9,297 nucleotides of DNA from Elusimicrobiota bacterium. Its GTDB lineage: Bacteria > Elusimicrobiota > Elusimicrobia > Elusimicrobiales > Elusimicrobiaceae. A program made the position numbers and the translations under genes. The notes beneath the pieces were generated by a model. It saw nothing but the letters and a program-made list of their open reading frames with translations, was not told where the DNA came from and did no database searches. Location: contig JAISVV010000080.1 of NCBI GenBank assembly GCA_031271365.1, forward strand, positions 1-9,297, written 5' to 3'. The stretch's first letter is position 1, and the number at the start of each line of letters is the position of its first letter. Shown piece after piece: positions 1 through 7,177 of this stretch.

Positions 1-582
1 CTTTTGGTCGCCGGCGGCGGCCCAAAGCGGGCGTATGCCCGGCGTTACTAAAACCATCTCTTTGCCCAAAGCGCGGCGCAGTTGTTTTACTTCTTTGGGC
101 GAGGAAACTATGCCGCCTAAACCGGCCTCTTTTGCCAATTTTGCAAGGCGCGCAACCATTTGCGCGGCATTGTGTTTAAAACCTATTTTTTTAAGCGCGG
201 CGTCGTCAAGGCTGGTTAAAATCGTAACGCCTAAAATCAGCGGCGCGCGGCCTTTGGGGGCGTTTTCTTTGGCGGCTTGCGCGGCGGCTTGCATCATTTC
301 CGGCCCGCCGGAGGTGTGGATTGTCAGCATATAAACGCCCATCTTTGCCGCCTGTGCCACGGCTTTTGCAACGGTGTTTGGGATATCGTGGAATTTTAAA
401 TCCAAAAAAACTTTGCCGCCCAGCTTTTGTATTTTTTTAACAATACCCGGACCCGCGGCGGTAAAAAGCTCTTTGCCCACTTTAAAAACGCCTACTTTGT
501 TTTTTAGTTTTTTGACTAAGGCCAGGGCTTCGCGCTCGGTTTTAACGTCTAAGGCCACTATAATTTTTTGATAAGGTTTCAT
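1..582 (-). CDS. pyrF: Orotidine 5'-phosphate decarboxylase, C-terminus cut by window edge
   Basis: Converts OMP to UMP, the last step of de novo UMP synthesis, in the cytoplasm. Translating the minus strand from the ATG at 582 gives 194 residues with no stop before the window edge; roughly the last 40 residues of a normal 230-240 residue protein are missing. Visible family marks are IIVALDV (7-13), which opens the TIM barrel with its substrate-binding Asp11, and the catalytic block DLKFHDIPNTV (61-71) holding the Asp-Lys-Asp charge network (Asp61, Lys63, Asp66). LTIHTSGG (86-93) and VTPGIRP (179-185), close to the phosphate-binding part, are also present. The start overlaps the pyrD stop as ATGA and the Shine-Dalgarno is weak, so translational coupling to pyrD is likely. 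The catalytic block makes the identification firm. The missing end should carry the Gly-Arg phosphate-binding motif and may be followed by pyrE. Confidence 0.96.
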   Translation of the reverse strand, partial: MKPYQKIIVALDVKTEREALALVKKLKNKVGVFKVGKELFTAAGPGIVKKIQKLGGKVFLDLKFHDIPNTVAKAVAQAAKMGVYMLTIHTSGGPEMMQAAAQAAKENAPKGRAPLILGVTILTSLDDAALKKIGFKHNAAQMVARLAKLAKEAGLGGIVSSPKEVKQLRRALGKEMVLVTPGIRPLWAAAGDQK

Positions 583-1490
583 ATTTTTAACTTGCCTCGC
601 AAATCTTCTATATTTTTTAGGTTATTCGTTTTAAAATACTCTTCTATGCCGGCCGCTGCGTCGCGCGCGGCGAAAGGGTTTACAAAATTTGCGCTGCCAA
701 TTTGCGCGGCGGTTGCGCCGCATAAAATAAACTCCAGCGCGTCGGCCGCCGTGCTTATGCCGCCGCTTGCGATAATGGGGATATCAACATTATTATAAAC
801 GTCCCACACAACTTTTAAGGCCACGGCTTTTATAGCCGGCCCCGACATACCGCCGGACACATTGCCCAGCATAGGTTTTTTGGTTTGCAAATTTACCGCC
901 ATGGCGGGCAGCGTGTTAATTAAAGTAAGCGCGTGCGCGCCGGCAGCTTTACACTCTTTGGCGACGGCGACAACATCGCTTACCATCGCCGTAAGTTTGG
1001 CAAAAACGGGCTTTTGCGTGTTGGCGCGCGCGGCGGCGACAATAGACGCGCTCGTGGCGCAGCACTGGGCAAACAACCCTTTGCTTTTGCCGTGCGCCAC
1101 ATTTGGGCACGAGAGGTTTATTTCTATCGCGTCAACGCGTTTTTGTTTGTCTAAAATTTTAGCCAGCTCGCCGTATTCTTGCGCGCTGCCGCCTGCAATG
1201 CTGGCGACAACTTTGGTATCGTATTTTGCCAAAAACGGCAGGGCGGTTTCTATAAAATACTCCGCGCCTTTATTTTCCAGCCCGATGGAATTTAGCATGC
1301 CGCCGCTAAAATCGGCCACGCGCGGGGGCTTGTTGCCTTCGCGCTGGCGCAAGGTGATTGTTTTGCACACCACCGCGCCAAGCAGCGATAAATCATAAAA
1401 CCCCGCAAATTCTTTGCCGTAGCCAAAGGTGCCGCTTGCGCTCATGACGGGGTTTTTAAGTTTTAAACCGCCGACGTTAACCTCTACCAT
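579..1490 (-). CDS. pyrD: Dihydroorotate dehydrogenase, class 1B catalytic subunit
   Basis: Oxidises dihydroorotate to orotate with FMN; in the 1B class electrons pass through PyrK to NAD+. The 303-residue length is normal for PyrDB. Visible marks are SASGTFGYG (17-25), CKTITL (42-47) with the FMN/substrate Lys43, NSIGLEN (67-73), and the active-site block NLSCPN (125-130), whose Cys128 is the catalytic base that defines class 1 (class 2 uses Ser). LINT (190-193), SGGMSGPAIK (212-221) and the phosphate-binding ASGGIS (241-246) follow. The adjacent pyrK, overlapping by 7 bases, supports class 1B rather than 1A. A good Shine-Dalgarno, GGAGG, lies 7 bases before the ATG inside the pyrK end. One oddity: the usual KLSPNV/KLTPNV stretch reads KLTAMV (165-170), losing its Pro and Asn. 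Confidence 0.97.
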   Translation of the reverse strand: MVEVNVGGLKLKNPVMSASGTFGYGKEFAGFYDLSLLGAVVCKTITLRQREGNKPPRVADFSGGMLNSIGLENKGAEYFIETALPFLAKYDTKVVASIAGGSAQEYGELAKILDKQKRVDAIEINLSCPNVAHGKSKGLFAQCCATSASIVAAARANTQKPVFAKLTAMVSDVVAVAKECKAAGAHALTLINTLPAMAVNLQTKKPMLGNVSGGMSGPAIKAVALKVVWDVYNNVDIPIIASGGISTAADALEFILCGATAAQIGSANFVNPFAARDAAAGIEEYFKTNNLKNIEDLRGKLKI

Positions 1491-2251
1491 ACGATATCCT
1501 CCGCGTTAAAAACGGGGCCGTCTTTGCAAACCATTTTGTATTTTGTGTCTTTGTTTTTTACTTCCACGGGGCAACCCTGGCACACGCCCATGCCGCAGGC
1601 CATTTTTTCTTCCAGGGAAACCTGGGTGTTTACTTTATATTTTGCGCCAAGGCCCGCTACGCAGCGCAGCATACCGACGGAGCCGCAAGCGTATAAAGCG
1701 GCATTTTTGGCTTCTTTAAGGGCGCGCTCTAAAGGCGCGTCTATCATACATTTTTCGCCTTTGGCGCCGTCTTCGGCGGAGATAAAAACTTCGCCGTATT
1801 TTTTAAATTCGTCGGCGCAAATAATTTCGGCCCCGGCGCGCGCGGCTAAAAATATTTTGCAGGTTTGACCGCTTTCTTTTATGCGCCTTGCAAGCAGCAA
1901 AAGCGGCGCTGCGCCCATGCCGCCTGCGGCTAAAAGATGTTCCTTTGTTTTTTGTATTTCAAAGCCGTTGCCCAAAGGCGCGGTTACGTCTATAAAATCG
2001 CCGGGTTTAAGATTGCTTAAAAGCTCCGTGCCGCGGCCTGTTTTTTTGAAAATAAAATAAACCGCGCCGCCCTCAACGTCGTGTATGCCAAAAGGCCGGC
2101 GCAAAAACGGCGCGTTTGGGCCCGTGCATAAAACTTCTAAAAACCGGCCGGGTTTTGCGCCGGCCGCTAAAGCGGGCGCGCTAAATTTTATTTTAAAAAT
2201 GCCCGGCGCGGCCTGCGCGCTTTCCAGCACTTTGGCTTTAAAATTATTCAT
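1484..2251 (-). CDS. pyrK: Dihydroorotate dehydrogenase electron transfer subunit, FAD and 2Fe-2S
   Basis: Passes electrons from the FMN of PyrD to NAD+ via a 2Fe-2S centre and FAD; the active enzyme is a PyrD2-PyrK2 heterotetramer in the cytoplasm. The 255 residues follow the ferredoxin reductase layout. A flavin-binding barrel comes first, with LRRPFGIHD (50-58) for FAD and TGRGTELL (71-78). A nucleotide-binding domain follows, with the glycine-rich GGMGAAPLLLLA (110-121) and YACGSVGML (187-195). The C-terminal cluster motif CGMGVCQGCPV has Cys219, Cys224 and Cys227, with the fourth ligand at Cys242. All four cluster cysteines are present, so it should be functional. The start overlaps the pyrC stop by 8 bases (ATGAATAA), and a Shine-Dalgarno TAAGGA lies 11 bases upstream within pyrC. 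The cluster motif beside pyrD separates it from unrelated flavin reductases. Confidence 0.97.
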   Translation of the reverse strand: MNNFKAKVLESAQAAPGIFKIKFSAPALAAGAKPGRFLEVLCTGPNAPFLRRPFGIHDVEGGAVYFIFKKTGRGTELLSNLKPGDFIDVTAPLGNGFEIQKTKEHLLAAGGMGAAPLLLLARRIKESGQTCKIFLAARAGAEIICADEFKKYGEVFISAEDGAKGEKCMIDAPLERALKEAKNAALYACGSVGMLRCVAGLGAKYKVNTQVSLEEKMACGMGVCQGCPVEVKNKDTKYKMVCKDGPVFNAEDIVW

Positions 2252-3536
2252 TAATACGGCCGTCCTTAAAAATAAGTTTGCCGCCGCATAAAACGTGTTT
2301 AACGCGGCCTTTTAATTTGCGCCCGATATACGGGCTGTTGCGGCTGGCGGACAAAATTTCCTCCTGCGAGTAAACCCATTCTTCGTTTAAATCCACCAGC
2401 GCGATATCGGCCGGCGCGCCTTCCGTAAGCGTGCCGGCTTTTAAATTAAATATGCGCGCGGGGTTTAAGGACATAAGTTCAATTAATTTTTTTACGTCGA
2501 TAAGCCCGCTTTCCACCAAAGCAGAGTGCGAGAGGGCAAAAGCCGTTTCCAGCCCGATTATGCCAAACATTGCCAGTTCAAACTCCACCTCTTTTTCGTG
2601 GGGGGCGTGGGGGGCGTGGTCGGTGGCGATGGCGTCTAAAGCGCCGTCTTTTAAGGCTTGCTTAACGGCCTCAACGTCGGCCGCGGCGCGCAGCGGCGGG
2701 TTCATTTTGGCGTTGCCGCTGAAACTTTCGCACTCGCTCTGCGTCAGGGTAAAGTGATGCGGCGCGGCCTCGGCCGTAATTTTTAAACCTTCTTTTTTTG
2801 CTTTGCGTATTAACTCGCACGCTTCTTTGGTTGATATGTGGCAAAAGTGCAAAGGCGTTTTTGTCTGGCGCGCCAAGTCAATTTCGCGCTCGACGGCTTT
2901 CCATTCGCTTTCATTGCTCATGCCTGCAAGGCCCAGCTTGCTGCTGATAAAACCATCGTTCATCACGCCTTTGCCGGCAAGTTTTAAATCCTCCGCGTGA
3001 GAGGTAACGGGCAAGCCGGTTTTAGCCGCTTTAAGCAAAGCCTCTTTCATTAAAGTCTGGCTTTCAAGCGGGCTGCCGTCGTCGGATAAGGCCGCCGCGC
3101 CGGCGGCTTTAAGCTCGGCAAAATTAGTAAGCTCCGCGCCTTTGCGCTCTTTGGTTATGGCGCCGATTATCTTTACGTTTACCAAAGCGTCCTGCTCGAT
3201 TATTTTTTGCGCCACGCCCAGCGCGTAGCCGTTATCCATGGCGGGGTTGGTGTTGGGCATCATGCAAATTGTGGTATAGCCGCCCTTGGCCGCGCCGCGC
3301 GAGCCGGACGCAATTGTCTCTTTGCCTTCGTAGCCGGGCTCGCGCAGATGCGCGTGCAAGTCCACAAAGCCGGGCGCGCACAAAAGGCCTTTGCCGTCGA
3401 TAATAACGGCGTCTTTGCGCTCTATATTTTGCGCCACTTTGGCAATTTGGCCGTTAAGCGCCAAAACGTCGGCGACGGCGTCAAAGTTATTAGCGGGGTC
3501 AACCACGCGGGCTTGTTTGATTAGATAATTTTGCAT
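2244..3536 (-). CDS. pyrC: Dihydroorotase, type I
   Basis: Cyclises carbamoyl-aspartate to dihydroorotate, the third step of UMP synthesis. The 430 residues fit the long type I family rather than the roughly 345-residue E. coli type. Metal-binding residues of the amidohydrolase fold are visible: HAHLREPG with His61 and His63, the bridging-Asp region SDDG (151-154), SHAED with His180, HISTKE with His233, and the catalytic TDHAPH with Asp306. MMPNTNP (92-98) is the conserved substrate-contact stretch. The short N-terminal and C-terminal segments match the small beta-sandwich typical of the superfamily. The start is 2 bases after the pyrB stop, with a strong TAAGGAGG inside the end of pyrB. In some bacteria type I DHOase binds PyrB in a stable complex, and the immediate adjacency here is compatible with that. 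An extra HAP unit follows the catalytic Asp (HAPHAPH), coded by a perfect 9-base tandem repeat. Confidence 0.97.
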   Translation of the reverse strand: MQNYLIKQARVVDPANNFDAVADVLALNGQIAKVAQNIERKDAVIIDGKGLLCAPGFVDLHAHLREPGYEGKETIASGSRGAAKGGYTTICMMPNTNPAMDNGYALGVAQKIIEQDALVNVKIIGAITKERKGAELTNFAELKAAGAAALSDDGSPLESQTLMKEALLKAAKTGLPVTSHAEDLKLAGKGVMNDGFISSKLGLAGMSNESEWKAVEREIDLARQTKTPLHFCHISTKEACELIRKAKKEGLKITAEAAPHHFTLTQSECESFSGNAKMNPPLRAAADVEAVKQALKDGALDAIATDHAPHAPHEKEVEFELAMFGIIGLETAFALSHSALVESGLIDVKKLIELMSLNPARIFNLKAGTLTEGAPADIALVDLNEEWVYSQEEILSASRNSPYIGRKLKGRVKHVLCGGKLIFKDGRINE

Positions 3537-3538
3537 AA

Positions 3539-4483
3539 TTATTCCCCCCTCCTTACCGCCGAAGACGTTAAAAATAAAACGGCCATGCGCACCGCAATGC
3601 CGTTTGTAACCTGCTCTAAGATAACCGAATTTTTGCCGTCGGCAACGTCGGTGCTTATCTCAAGGCCGCGGTTCATTGGGCCCGGGTGCATTACTATAAT
3701 ATCGGGCCGGCATTTTTTAAGCCGCTCTTTGGTGACGGCGTAAGTTTTAAAATATTGCGCCGGCGTGGGGAAGGCTTTTAAATCGTCGCGCTCAAACTGC
3801 ATGCGCAGCACGTTTACGGCGTGCGCGTCTTTTAAAGCCTCGTCGATGTCGCTGGTTACTTTTACGCCGAATTTATCGGCGTACTTTGGCAGTATCGCCG
3901 GCGGCGCGCATAAAGTTACGTTTGCGCCAAGTTTTGTAAGCCCCCAAATATTGGAGCGCGCCACGCGCGAGTGCTCTATATCGCCGACGATAGTTACGTT
4001 TAGGCCTTTTACTTTGCCAAATTTTTCGCGCAGCGTGTAAATGTCCAGCAAGGCCTGGGTAGGGTGCTCGTGCTTGCCGTCGCCGGCGTTGATAACGCTG
4101 CCTTTAACAAATTTGCTTAACACATTTGCCGCGCCCGCGTAGCTGTGGCGGATGATAAAAATATCGATTTTCAAAGCTTCTAAATTGCGGCCCGTATCTG
4201 CCAGGGTTTCGCCTTTTAAGACGCTGCTGGCCTTCATGTCCATATTAACCACGTCGCAGGAAAGGCGTTTTTGCGCCACTTCAAAGCTGACGCGCGTGCG
4301 GGTGGAAGGCTCGTAAAACAAGTTAACCGCCGTCTTGCCGCGCAGCGCGGGCACCTTTTTTATATCGCGCGTGGACACTTCTTTAAAAGAAGCGGCGGTG
4401 TCTAAGATACGGGTGATTTCTCCGGCGGATAGGTATTCCAGGCCGAGCAAATCTTTTTTTGTCCACGCGAAGTTATCTGACAT
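3539..4483 (-). CDS. pyrB: Aspartate carbamoyltransferase catalytic subunit
   Basis: Joins carbamoyl phosphate and aspartate to carbamoyl-aspartate, the committed pyrimidine step. The start at 4483 gives 314 residues (MSDNF...), close to the usual length of about 305-310. The frame stays open to an ATG at 4504, but that would extend the pyrR overlap from 11 to 32 bases and add seven atypical residues; GGGGGAG lies just before 4483. Numbered from this start, the carbamoyl phosphate motif is STRTR (60-64) in FYEPSTRTR, with KGET (90-93) supplying the lysine shared between subunits of the trimer. HPTQALLD (140-147) and HPGPMNRG (266-273) are also present. Asp/Leu-domain motifs rather than the ornithine-binding ones exclude ornithine carbamoyltransferase. 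No pyrI follows, so the enzyme is probably not of the allosteric E. coli type; the next gene is dihydroorotase. Confidence 0.97.
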   Translation of the reverse strand: MSDNFAWTKKDLLGLEYLSAGEITRILDTAASFKEVSTRDIKKVPALRGKTAVNLFYEPSTRTRVSFEVAQKRLSCDVVNMDMKASSVLKGETLADTGRNLEALKIDIFIIRHSYAGAANVLSKFVKGSVINAGDGKHEHPTQALLDIYTLREKFGKVKGLNVTIVGDIEHSRVARSNIWGLTKLGANVTLCAPPAILPKYADKFGVKVTSDIDEALKDAHAVNVLRMQFERDDLKAFPTPAQYFKTYAVTKERLKKCRPDIIVMHPGPMNRGLEISTDVADGKNSVILEQVTNGIAVRMAVLFLTSSAVRRGE

Positions 4484-5012
4484 CGCGCTCCCCCAAAAGC
4501 ACAATTTCGTGCCCGTCGTATTCTTTAACTTTTACGTGTATAACCTCTTTGCGCGCAGTGGGCACTTTTTTACCTACGTAGTTGGCCTCCACGGGCAGCT
4601 CTCTGTGGCCGCGGTCTATTAAAACGGCAAGCTCTATCGTGGCCGGGCGGCCGAAGTCGGCAAGCTCCGTCAGCGCGGCGCGTATGGTGCGGCCGGTGTA
4701 TAAAACATCGTCTACCAAAATTACGTTTTTATCTTTTAAATCAAAGCCTATATTGCTTGGTTTTATGACGGGGAAATCGGCCACCTGGCTAAGGTCGTCA
4801 CGGTATAAAGTTATATCAAGCTCGCCTAAAGGCGCGGTTAGTTTGGCGGCGGCGTCAAACTTTTCTTTAAGCCTTTGGGCTAAAAAAACGCCGCGCGTGC
4901 GTATGCCGACAAACGCTATATTGGCGGGGTTGGCGTGGCGCTCTAAAATTTCAAAAGCCATGCGCTGCAGGGTTTTATCCATCTCCTGCGCGGTTTGTAT
5001 AGTTTTTTCCAT
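4473..5012 (-). CDS. pyrR: PyrR: pyrimidine attenuation regulator / uracil phosphoribosyltransferase
   Basis: Family members bind UMP and the pyr leader RNA to promote termination, and many also make UMP from uracil and PRPP. The 179-residue length is typical. The PRPP-binding loop is clear: ILVDDVLYTGRTIRAAL begins at residue 98, with the acidic pair Asp101-Asp102 and the TGRT turn at 106-109. IAFVGIRTRGV (32-42) and DITLYRDDL (66-74) are also PyrR-like and differ from the Upp-type transferase. The C-terminal half holds DRGHRELP (133-140) and DYVG-like NYVGKK (144-149). It starts 11 bases after purH with TAAGGAG overlapping the purH stop codon. No leader RNA or anti-terminator is possible in that short gap, so whether it regulates this operon or serves mainly as a salvage enzyme is open. 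Confidence 0.95.
   Translation of the reverse strand: MEKTIQTAQEMDKTLQRMAFEILERHANPANIAFVGIRTRGVFLAQRLKEKFDAAAKLTAPLGELDITLYRDDLSQVADFPVIKPSNIGFDLKDKNVILVDDVLYTGRTIRAALTELADFGRPATIELAVLIDRGHRELPVEANYVGKKVPTARKEVIHVKVKEYDGHEIVLLGERDVR
4488..4494 (-). promoter_or_regulatory. Shine-Dalgarno that sets the pyrB start
   Basis: Read on the minus strand this is GGGGGAG, four bases before the ATG at 4483. It supports that start over the in-frame ATG at 4504, whose upstream sequence lies deep inside pyrR. The spacing is short but within the functional range. Confidence 0.6.
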
Positions 5013-5019
5013 AGTCGTT

Positions 5020-5026
5020 CTCCTTA
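5020..5026 (-). promoter_or_regulatory. Shine-Dalgarno for pyrR over the purH stop codon
   Basis: TAAGGAG on the minus strand overlaps the purH TAA stop and stands 7 bases before the pyrR ATG. This is an efficient site and suggests that ribosomes ending purH can pass directly to pyrR, joining the purine and pyrimidine halves at the translational level. Confidence 0.65.
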
Positions 5027-6562
5027 GTGTCTAAAGTGGCGAAGGCCGGTAAAAATTAAAGCTATGTTATGCTCGTTGCAGGCGGCTATCACTTCTTCGT
5101 CGCGCATGGAGCCGCCGGGCTGGATAATGGCGCTTACGCCCTGCGCCGCGGCCACGTCAACGCCGTCTCTAAACGGGAAAAACGCGTCCGAGCCCAGCAC
5201 CAAAAGCTGCGGGCGCGGGTTTTCTTTTAAATATTCTTCCATCTTCATAGCGGCCATTTTTACGGCGTCAACGCGGCTCATCTGCCCAGCGCCTATGCCT
5301 ATCGCGGCGTTTGCCGACGTAAAAACAACAGCGTTTGATTTTATGTGCTTTACCGCCGCCCAGGCAAATTTAAGGGCGGCTTCTTCTTGCGCCGTGGGTT
5401 TGCGGGCGGTGGGGCAGGTAAAACCTTCTTTAAAAAGCTGCAGGTTGGCGTCTTGCAGCAGCACTTCCTGCCCGACGGATTTTAGCTGCTGGCTTTGGCT
5501 TACGGGCGCGGTTCTTTGCAGCACGCGCAGGTTTTTCTTTTTGGTTAAAACTTCCATGGCGGCCGCGTCGTAGCTTGGCGCGCAAACGGCCTCCACAAAA
5601 AAAGTTGATATAAAATCGGCCTCGTCTTTGGTTACGTTTTTATTGAAAGCTATTATGCCGCCGTAGGCGGATTTAGGGTCGCCCTTCCAGGCGTTTTGGA
5701 AGGCTTCTTTTAAGTTTGCGCCCGCGCCGACGCCGCAGGGCGTTACGTGTTTGAAGATGACGCAGGCGGGCGTTTCTTTAAATTCGCTTACGCAGTCCCA
5801 CGTGCCGAAGGCGTCTAAAATATTGTTGTAGGAAAGTTCCTTGCCGTGCAATTGTTTGAAAGCAAAATCTTTGCCGCGCGTGTAGAGGGCGGCGGCTTGG
5901 TGCGGGTTTTCGCCGTATCTTAGGGCTTGCAGTTTTTCCAGCACTATAATTTTTGTCTGCGGGTATTTTTGGCCAAGGCCTTTTTTAAATTCTTCCGATA
6001 TCTCCGCGTCGTAGGCGGCGGTGTGGGTGAAGGCTTCCACGCACAACTCCCGCCGGGTTTGATAAGAAATTTGTTTAGTATCCCGCATTTCTTTTAAAAC
6101 TTTTTGATAATCTTGCGGGCGGCATAAAACGGCGACGTCTTTAAAATTTTTGGCCGCGCTGCGTATCATTGAGGGGCCGCCGATATCAATATTTTCTATT
6201 ACCTCCGGCGCAAAACTTTCTTTGGCTTTTGCCGCGGTTTCGCGGAAAGGGTAGAGGTTTACAACCAGCATATCTATCGGCTCTATGCCGTGTTCTTTGA
6301 TGGTTTTAAGATGCTCTCTATCGTCGCGCTTGTGCAAAATGCCGCCGTGCACTTTGGGGTGCAGCGTTTTAACGCGGCCGTCTAAAATTTCCGGGAAACC
6401 GGTTAAATCGCTTAAATCGCGCACGGGCAGGCCGGCGTCTTTTAAAAACTTTGCGGTGCCGCTGGTTGAAATAATTTCAACGCCCAAAGCGTGCAGGCCT
6501 TTGGCAAAATCGCCCAGGCCGGTTTTATCTGATACGGAGATTAACGCGCGTTTAATTGTCAT
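5024..6562 (-). CDS. purH: Bifunctional AICAR transformylase / IMP cyclohydrolase
   Basis: Carries out the last two purine steps: AICAR is formylated by 10-formyl-tetrahydrofolate, then FAICAR is closed to IMP. The 512 residues match the family. The N-terminal cyclohydrolase (MGS-like) domain covers about 1-130, with SVSDKTGL (9-16), STSGTAKFL (32-40), DGRVKTLHPKVHGG (61-74) and NLYPF (102-106). The C-terminal transformylase contains RYGENPHQ (215-222), the catalytic pair Lys271-His272 in FKHVTPCGVG, SAYGGIIAFN (298-307), FPFRDGVD (462-469) and the closing TGLRHFRH. Nothing essential is missing. Its ATG is preceded by AAAAGGAC and by the only sizeable gap of the window, which carries a hairpin, so its translation is less tied to the gene before it than that of the other genes. 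pyrR follows after 11 bases. Confidence 0.98.
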   Translation of the reverse strand: MTIKRALISVSDKTGLGDFAKGLHALGVEIISTSGTAKFLKDAGLPVRDLSDLTGFPEILDGRVKTLHPKVHGGILHKRDDREHLKTIKEHGIEPIDMLVVNLYPFRETAAKAKESFAPEVIENIDIGGPSMIRSAAKNFKDVAVLCRPQDYQKVLKEMRDTKQISYQTRRELCVEAFTHTAAYDAEISEEFKKGLGQKYPQTKIIVLEKLQALRYGENPHQAAALYTRGKDFAFKQLHGKELSYNNILDAFGTWDCVSEFKETPACVIFKHVTPCGVGAGANLKEAFQNAWKGDPKSAYGGIIAFNKNVTKDEADFISTFFVEAVCAPSYDAAAMEVLTKKKNLRVLQRTAPVSQSQQLKSVGQEVLLQDANLQLFKEGFTCPTARKPTAQEEAALKFAWAAVKHIKSNAVVFTSANAAIGIGAGQMSRVDAVKMAAMKMEEYLKENPRPQLLVLGSDAFFPFRDGVDVAAAQGVSAIIQPGGSMRDEEVIAACNEHNIALIFTGLRHFRH

Positions 6563-6580
6563 TTTTGTCCTTTTAATTTA

Positions 6581-6607
6581 CCCCCTCTACCCTTGCGGGA
6601 GAGGGAG
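6581..6607 (-). repeat. GC-rich imperfect palindrome, hairpin with GCAA loop, in purN-purH gap
   Basis: This element lies in the 60-base gap between purN and purH (6563-6622), the only non-coding stretch of any size here. Read in the transcribed direction it forms CTCCCTCT-CCC, loop GCAA, GGG, one bulged T, then AGAGGGGG. That gives 11 base pairs with a single bulge and one G-U pair. The loop is a GNRA tetraloop, typically very stable. It is followed by TAAATTAAAAGG rather than a run of T, so it does not look like an intrinsic terminator. By eye it resembles the CCCTCTCCC-type palindromes that are dispersed between genes in many bacterial genomes. A dispersed repeat or an mRNA-stability or processing hairpin are both possible; the sequence alone does not decide. 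Confidence 0.6.
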
Positions 6608-6622
6608 TACGAGGGCGCCGCT

Positions 6623-7177
6623 TTATAGTTTGCCCTCGCAAAAAATTTTTACCGCTTGCGGGTAGAGTTTGTGTTCAACTTCCAATACGCGCGCGGCCAG
6701 GGTTTGCGGCGTGTCGCCGGGCAGCACGGGCACTTTGGCTTGCGCGATTATTGTGCCTTTATCGTAATCGGCGTCTATAAAATGTATGGTTGCGCCCGAT
6801 TCCGCCTCGCCGGCCGCCAGCACAGCCCGGTGCACGTGCGCGCCGTGCATGCCTTTGCCGCCAAACTTGGGCAGCAGCGCGGGGTGTATGTTCATCACGG
6901 GGCAGATATCCAAAATATTTTGCGGCACTTTTTTTAAGTAGCCGGCAAGGCAAATTAAATCCGGCCCGGCGGCTTTAAGCGCGGATAATAAATCGCCGGG
7001 GCCTTCCACAAAAACGGGTATATTATATTTTGCCGCCTTATCTATCGCGCCGATAGCGGGCTTGCCGGCAACAAGCAAAACAATTTGCCCTTTGATATCG
7101 CCGCTTTGCGCGGCTTTGGCCAGCGCCTCAAAATTGCTGCCGCCGCCGGAGGCGAAGACTATTATTTTTTTATTCAT
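6623..7177 (-). CDS. purN: Phosphoribosylglycinamide formyltransferase, folate-dependent
   Basis: Transfers the formyl group of 10-formyl-tetrahydrofolate to GAR, the third step of purine synthesis. The 184 residues are slightly shorter than the E. coli form. The phosphate-binding loop [11 protein letters not shown] (9-19) opens the Rossmann-like domain. LAGYLKKVP (77-85) and the catalytic NIHPALLP (96-103) follow; Asn96 and His98 correspond to the active-site Asn-His pair. [10 protein letters not shown] (126-135) leads to the third catalytic residue, most likely Asp139 in DYDKG. The position of His98 after Asn, and the lack of an extra domain, separate it from methionyl-tRNA formyltransferase. 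The start overlaps the fic stop by 8 bases (ATGAATAA) and has only a weak Shine-Dalgarno (GAAGAG), so its translation probably depends on ribosomes finishing fic. This ties expression of a purine enzyme to the Fic protein. Confidence 0.97.
   Translation of the reverse strand: MNKKIIVFASGGGSNFEALAKAAQSGDIKGQIVLLVAGKPAIGAIDKAAKYNIPVFVEGPGDLLSALKAAGPDLICLAGYLKKVPQNILDICPVMNIHPALLPKFGGKGMHGAHVHRAVLAAGEAESGATIHFIDADYDKGTIIAQAKVPVLPGDTPQTLAARVLEVEHKLYPQAVKIFCEGKL

Noticed and set aside
862..1398. Plus-strand open frame of 178 residues
   Set aside because: It lies fully opposite pyrD, shows no recognisable domain and is explained by the GC-rich third positions of the real gene.
4484..4504. Longer pyrB start at 4504
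   Set aside because: It adds seven atypical residues and a 32-base overlap with pyrR, while the ATG at 4483 has GGGGGAG before it.
4582..5034. Plus-strand open frame of 150 residues
   Set aside because: Antisense to pyrR, whose PRPP motif and strong ribosome binding site show the true coding strand.
5064..5573. Plus-strand open frame of 169 residues
   Set aside because: Antisense to the transformylase part of purH, with Cys/Ser/Ala-rich sequence typical of a shadow frame and no family motif.
6581..6607. Intrinsic terminator between purN and purH
   Set aside because: The stem is strong, but the following bases are TAAATTAAAAGG without a T run, and the hairpin stands before a purH gene that has its own ribosome binding site.
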